From positions 3,348,001 to 3,412,000 of the forward strand of contig NZ_CP023695.1 of NCBI RefSeq assembly GCF_008704395.1: 64,000 nucleotides of DNA, read 5' to 3'. The position numbers and the translations under genes are program-made. Below, piece by piece: positions 60,709 to 64,000 of the stretch (the stretch's first letter is position 1; each line of letters starts with the position of its first letter). The notes under the pieces were generated by a model. That model did no database searches. It worked only from the letters and a program-made list of their open reading frames with translations, and was not told where the DNA came from. Origin of the DNA: Streptomyces alboniger. Lineage in GTDB: Bacteria; Actinomycetota; Actinomycetes; Streptomycetales; Streptomycetaceae.

Positions 60709-61566
60709 GTGGCGTCCAATGTCAATCCCACCGTCAGGCGACGTCGCCTGGGCCAGGAGCTGCGCCGGCTCCGTGAGCTGAAGGGCATGACGGCCGAAGA
60801 GGTCGCCGAGCGTCTGCTCGTCTCGCAGTCGAAGATCAGCCGCCTCGAGAACGGCCGCCGCTCGATCAGCCAGCGCGACGTCCGCGACCTGTGCGGTGTC
60901 TACGAGGTCGAGGACCACCGCATCGTCGACTCCCTGATGCAAATGGCCAAGGATTCGCGGCAGCAAGGCTGGTGGCACTCCTTCGGCGACATCCCGTACA
61001 GCGTGTACATCGGCCTGGAGACGGACGCCGCTTCCTTGCGCGTGTACGACCCGCAGGTCGTCCCCGGCCTGCTCCAGACCCGCGCCTACGCCGAGGCGCT
61101 GATCACCGGCGCGCTCCCGGAGACCACGACGAGCGACATCGAGAAGCGTGTCCAGGTGCGCATGAGACGCCAGGACCGCATCGCGGCGCCGACGAATCCG
61201 CTGCGTCTGTGGACCGTCCTCGACGAGTCCGCGCTGCGCCGCGTCGTCGGCTCCGAGCAGCTGATGCGCGAGCAACTGGAACACCTTGTGGAGCAGTCGC
61301 AGCTGCCGCATGTGACGGTCCAGGTGATCCCCTTCGAGCTGGGCGCGCACCCGGGCCTCAACGGCCAGTACGCGATTCTGGAATTCCCCGACGCCGCCGA
61401 TTCCAGCGTCGTCTACATCGAGGGCGTCACCAGCGACCTGTATCTGGAGAAGGCGAACGACGTCCAGCAGTACAGCGTGATGTACGAGCACCTGCGGGCC
61501 CAGGCGCTGAACGTGGAGCAGTCACGCAGGCTCATCACGGAAATCTCGCAGGGCTACGCCCGCTGA
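60709..61566 (+). CDS. XRE regulator with DUF5753 (WhiJ-like family)
   Basis: 285 residues. The HTH is RRRLGQELRRLRELKGMTAEEVAERLLVSQSKISRLENGRRSISQRDVRDLCGVY; the rest matches DUF5753 (VVPGLLQTRAYAEALITGALP, RQDRI, LHVTVQVIPFELGAHPGLNG-like). Such regulators are paired with small DUF397 proteins in Streptomyces and act in development. GTG 60709 with GGAGG upstream; the partner starts 223 bases after its stop. Confidence 0.9.
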   Translation: MASNVNPTVRRRRLGQELRRLRELKGMTAEEVAERLLVSQSKISRLENGRRSISQRDVRDLCGVYEVEDHRIVDSLMQMAKDSRQQGWWHSFGDIPYSVYIGLETDAASLRVYDPQVVPGLLQTRAYAEALITGALPETTTSDIEKRVQVRMRRQDRIAAPTNPLRLWTVLDESALRRVVGSEQLMREQLEHLVEQSQLPHVTVQVIPFELGAHPGLNGQYAILEFPDAADSSVVYIEGVTSDLYLEKANDVQQYSVMYEHLRAQALNVEQSRRLITEISQGYAR

Positions 61567-61789
61567 CCGAGGGGCTGCGGCACCGCCCCCGCGCGGAAAA
61601 ACCGGCACGGTACACCCTTGCCGCGTCGGGGCGGAAGACCCCCCTGGTATATGCCATCCGGTCGAGTGAATAGCCCCTTCACGCGCCGAAGTTGGCGAGT
61701 AGCGTCATTCACGCCATCGAGCAACAGCGTTGGCGCACACCGCGATGCGCGGTGAAAGCAACTCATCAACTGGTCGAACCGGAGTGAAC

Positions 61790-61999
61790 ATGGCAATCCA
61801 GCAGGGTGTTTCGCATACGTGGGTCAAGTCCTCGTACTCCACCGGGAACGGCGCGTGCGTGGAGGTCAAGTCCCCGCAGCCGACCGGCATTTCGGTGCGC
61901 GACTCCAAGGTCGCGGCGGGACCGGTCCTCGCCTTCCCCGCCGACTCGTGGAACGCGTTCGTCAGCGAGGTGAGCCGGGGGGCTGCCGATCTCGCGTGA
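61790..61999 (+). CDS. DUF397 protein
   Basis: 69 residues. SHTWVKSSYSTGNGACVEVKSP...ISVRDSKVAAGPVLAFPADSWNAFVSEV is the DUF397 pattern. ATG 61790 with GGAG 5 bases upstream. Likely partner of the XRE protein just upstream, perhaps acting on its DNA binding. Confidence 0.9.
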   Translation: MAIQQGVSHTWVKSSYSTGNGACVEVKSPQPTGISVRDSKVAAGPVLAFPADSWNAFVSEVSRGAADLA

Positions 62000-62030
62000 C
62001 GCCGACACACAACCGCATAAGCAGCACCGA

Positions 62031-62091
62031 ATGAGCCCTCTCGACTGGCCCGCCGTCCCGGCCGAGGGGGCTCGGCCCTGCGCCGGGCCCC
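62031..62091. terminator. Convergent terminator region
   Basis: GAGCCCTC (62033-62040) pairs with GAGGGGGCTC (62065-62074), then GGCCCTGCGCCGGGCCC folds again (62076-62092). It lies between the DUF397 and EthD-like genes. Confidence 0.55.
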
Positions 62092-62108
62092 CTCGCCCTC
62101 GCCTCCCG

Positions 62109-62948
62109 TCAGCGCAACTGGTCGACATACAGGTCCGTGCCCGGGACGGTCGGGATGAAAGGCGCCACCAACTCCACCTGGCCGAGGCCGGATTCGGCCA
62201 CCGACGTGTCCCGACCGGCGAAGTGCGCCTCCCAGCACGCGCGCGGGTCCTCCTGGAGGAACCACAGCAGCGTCAGCCGGGTGTCCACGCCCTCGACCTG
62301 CTTCACGTACGTCATCCGGTCACCCGGCAGCGGGGTCGGCCGGAAGACCGTGACCATCGCGGCCGGCGAACCGGCGAGCACACTCGGCAGGTGCCGGCTG
62401 CGCAGCCACTCCAGCAACTCGGCTCTGCGCACGGCGCTTCCGGCGTCCACGACCTCAAGGACGAGGCCCTGGTAAGGGTGGTCGAGCGCATGGAAGTCGC
62501 GCGGGCCCGCCGCGCCGTCCCGGTAGACGGTCGCCTCGTGGTCCTGGAACGCGGTGAAGACGTGGGTGCGCTCCTGATGGACGCGGCCGTCGCGGTTGAG
62601 GCGCTTGTTGATCCCCACGGTCCACTTCATGTGGTCGTCGTAGCGGCCCTCCGTGATCCAGTACGTCGAGAGGTAGCAGCCCGCGGTGACCGGCTCGGCG
62701 ACCGCGGACTCGGCCGGGTAGCGCAGGAGTCGCAGCTCGCGTGTGGCGACCCAGCGGCGCCCCGCGTACATCCACGGCATGGCCATCGCCCCGGCGTAGT
62801 AGTGGTCGTCCTCGTACCAGCGGTTGTACGCGTACTCGTGCCCCGGGTGCGGCTCGACCAAGGTGATCAGAGCGTGTCCCGGGCGCACTCCGTAGGGCCC
62901 GACGGCAGCCAGTTCGGCGTATGTGTCGCTGCGGGTCTCGTGCGTCAT
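62109..62948 (-). CDS. EthD-like (dimeric alpha-beta barrel) protein, two repeats
   Basis: 279 residues. The first half has YNRWYEDDHYYAGAMAMPWMYAGRRWVATRELRLLRYP, like NRWYDEVHLxxxLAIPGVxxARRF of EthD/ferredoxin-like enzymes; the second half repeats the pattern less clearly (LVLEVVDAGSAVRRAELLEWLRSRHLPSVLAGSPAAMVTVFRPTP). No cofactor motif; unknown substrate. It is divergent from the SDR at 63038, and both probably belong to one catabolic set. Confidence 0.65.
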   Translation of the reverse strand: MTHETRSDTYAELAAVGPYGVRPGHALITLVEPHPGHEYAYNRWYEDDHYYAGAMAMPWMYAGRRWVATRELRLLRYPAESAVAEPVTAGCYLSTYWITEGRYDDHMKWTVGINKRLNRDGRVHQERTHVFTAFQDHEATVYRDGAAGPRDFHALDHPYQGLVLEVVDAGSAVRRAELLEWLRSRHLPSVLAGSPAAMVTVFRPTPLPGDRMTYVKQVEGVDTRLTLLWFLQEDPRACWEAHFAGRDTSVAESGLGQVELVAPFIPTVPGTDLYVDQLR

Positions 62949-62995
62949 GCCGCTGCCCTACCCTTCTCTTCCTTCGCCCGGTGGACGCCCATACT

Positions 62996-63010
62996 CTGAC
63001 GCTCCGTCAG
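62996..63010. promoter_or_regulatory. Operator-like palindrome CTGACG-CTC-CGTCAG
   Basis: A perfect inverted repeat in the 89-bp divergent region (62949-63037) between the EthD-like and SDR genes. TetR-family regulators of catabolic genes often bind such sites; no TetR gene lies within the last 50 kb of the window. Confidence 0.6.
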
Positions 63011-63037
63011 TAAAACTGCCAGAGCCTGGAGGCGCCC

Positions 63038-63832
63038 ATGTCGTCGTCGCTGCTCACCGGAAAGACCGTCATCGTCTCGGGCGTCGGCGCCGGGCTCGGC
63101 CACCAGGTCGCGGCGGCCGTCGTGCGCGACGGGGGCAACGCCGTGCTCGGGGCGCGCACCGGGGCGCGTCTCGCCGCGTCGGCCGCCGGGATCGACCCCG
63201 GGGGCGCGCGTACCGCGTACCGGGCGACCGACATCACCGACGAGCGCCAGTGCGAGGCCCTCGCCGGGCTGGCGTGCGACCGGTTCGGGGGGATCGACGC
63301 CGTCGTCCATGTCGCCGCGTGGGACAGCCACTTCGGCGGCCTGGAGGACGCGGACTTCGATACGTGGAAGGGGGTTGTCGACGTCAATCTGCTCGGCACC
63401 CTGCGAATGACCCGAGCCTGTCTGCCCGCGCTCAAGGAGCGGCGGGGCGGTTCGGTGGTCTTCATCGGCACGCAGTCGGCGGTGGCGGCGCCCTCGCAGG
63501 TGCGGCAGGCCGCGTACGCGGCGTCCAAGGGGGCGCTGACCTCCGCCATGTACTCCCTGGCCCGGGAGCTGGGGCCGCACCGCATCCGGGTCAACACCGT
63601 GCTGCCGGGGTGGATGTGGGGGCCTCCGGTGGAGGCCTACGTCCAGTTCACGGCGGAGTCCGAGGGGGTTTCGGCGGCGGAGGTGCGGGAGCGCCTCGCC
63701 GCGCGGATGGCTCTTCCCGATCTGGCGACGGACGGGGATGTGGCCGACGCGGTGGTCTTCTTGGCGTCGGAGCGGGCGCGGGCGATTACGGGGCAGTCCC
63801 TGCTGGTCAACGCCGGGGAGCTGATGCGGTAG
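63038..63832 (+). CDS. SDR-family oxidoreductase
   Basis: 264 residues. The cofactor loop SGVGAGLG (usual TGxxxGxG), VAAWD, catalytic YAASK and RVNTVLPGWMWG define a classical SDR. A role in the pathway of the divergent EthD-like gene is inferred from the shared operator. ATG 63038 with GGAGG upstream. Confidence 0.88.
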   Translation: MSSSLLTGKTVIVSGVGAGLGHQVAAAVVRDGGNAVLGARTGARLAASAAGIDPGGARTAYRATDITDERQCEALAGLACDRFGGIDAVVHVAAWDSHFGGLEDADFDTWKGVVDVNLLGTLRMTRACLPALKERRGGSVVFIGTQSAVAAPSQVRQAAYAASKGALTSAMYSLARELGPHRIRVNTVLPGWMWGPPVEAYVQFTAESEGVSAAEVRERLAARMALPDLATDGDVADAVVFLASERARAITGQSLLVNAGELMR

Positions 63833-63841
63833 TTCGTCGTC

Positions 63842-64000
63842 TCAGGCGCGCGGGTAGCGGGCGAGCCAGCCCGGCGAGGAGACGGCGGGCCCGTGCAGGG
63901 CGGGGCCCTGGGTCATCTCCATGGCGAAGTCGTCCGCCAGCTCCAGCATCGTGGGGCGGCCCTCCAGCTCCGTGAGCCAGCCCGGCGGGAGCGCGGTCTC
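63842..64000 (-). CDS. C-terminal fragment of an unidentified protein, cut by window edge
   Basis: 53 residues are visible, ending LARYPRA. Contents: LTELEGRPTMLELADDFAMEMTQGPALHGPAVSSPGW. I do not recognise the family. It is convergent with the SDR (9-base gap). Confidence 0.55.
   Translation of the reverse strand, partial: ETALPPGWLTELEGRPTMLELADDFAMEMTQGPALHGPAVSSPGWLARYPRA

Overview
This window is high-GC actinobacterial DNA, almost certainly a Streptomyces chromosome. The evidence is the codon bias, an hrdD-type sigma factor, iron-box (DmdR/IdeR) operators, a snapalysin gene, an XRE/DUF397 pair and frequent GTG starts with ATGA/GTGA overlaps. Most of it looks like core chromosome, interrupted by a siderophore locus and a small accessory patch beside a tRNA gene. 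Both ends cut through genes.

Layout. 1-3.3 kb: a P1-family peptidase (cut by the left edge), a lipoprotein L,D-transpeptidase and DUF6227. 3.5-6.2 kb: an MFS exporter divergent from a WYL regulator. 6.3-13.5 kb: the principal-like sigma factor hrdD with an exact SigR-type promoter, GNAT, a questin-oxidase-like protein, MarR, MFS, TetR and an M6 metalloprotease. 13.5-14.7 kb: a short second Rho. 15.0-35.5 kb: a complete catecholate siderophore locus. 35.5-37.4 kb: an MPI-like enzyme and ohrR/ohr. 37.5-39.9 kb: tRNA-Arg(CCT) followed by an accessory patch (Cys-rich protein, XRE-TPR regulator, cold-shock-like protein). 39.9-46.4 kb: P450, DUF4287, ANTAR, snapalysin, a class A PBP and MerR. 46.5-54.5 kb: a five-gene coupled operon (trypsin-like protease, PknG-like kinase, VWA protein, four-TM membrane sensor, solute-binding protein). 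54.6-64 kb: a large membrane protein, a D-Ala-D-Ala carboxypeptidase with a very long acidic N-terminus, GPP34, XRE/DUF397, an EthD-like protein, an SDR and a gene cut by the right edge.

How the siderophore locus works. dhbC-B-A convert chorismate to 2,3-dihydroxybenzoate (DHB). DhbE loads DHB onto the carrier domain of DhbB. A bimodular NRPS (C-A-T-C-A-T-TE) adds a residue whose pocket reads D-A-D-D-V-G-L-V-D-(K), best fitting a basic amino acid such as Arg, and then Thr (canonical code D-F-W-N-V-G-M-V-H-K). The TE then trimerises the chain through the Thr hydroxyls. This predicts a griseobactin-like (DHB-Arg-Thr)3 trilactone. An MFS pump, a binding lipoprotein, a fused FhuB-like permease, a FecE-like ATPase and a Fes-like trilactone esterase complete export, import and iron release. 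Four iron boxes in the three divergent promoter regions would co-regulate the whole set.

The most unusual locus is the 46.5-54.5 kb operon. It looks like an expanded relative of the mycobacterial PknG-GlnX-GlnH signalling module, with a trypsin-like protease and a VWA protein built in.
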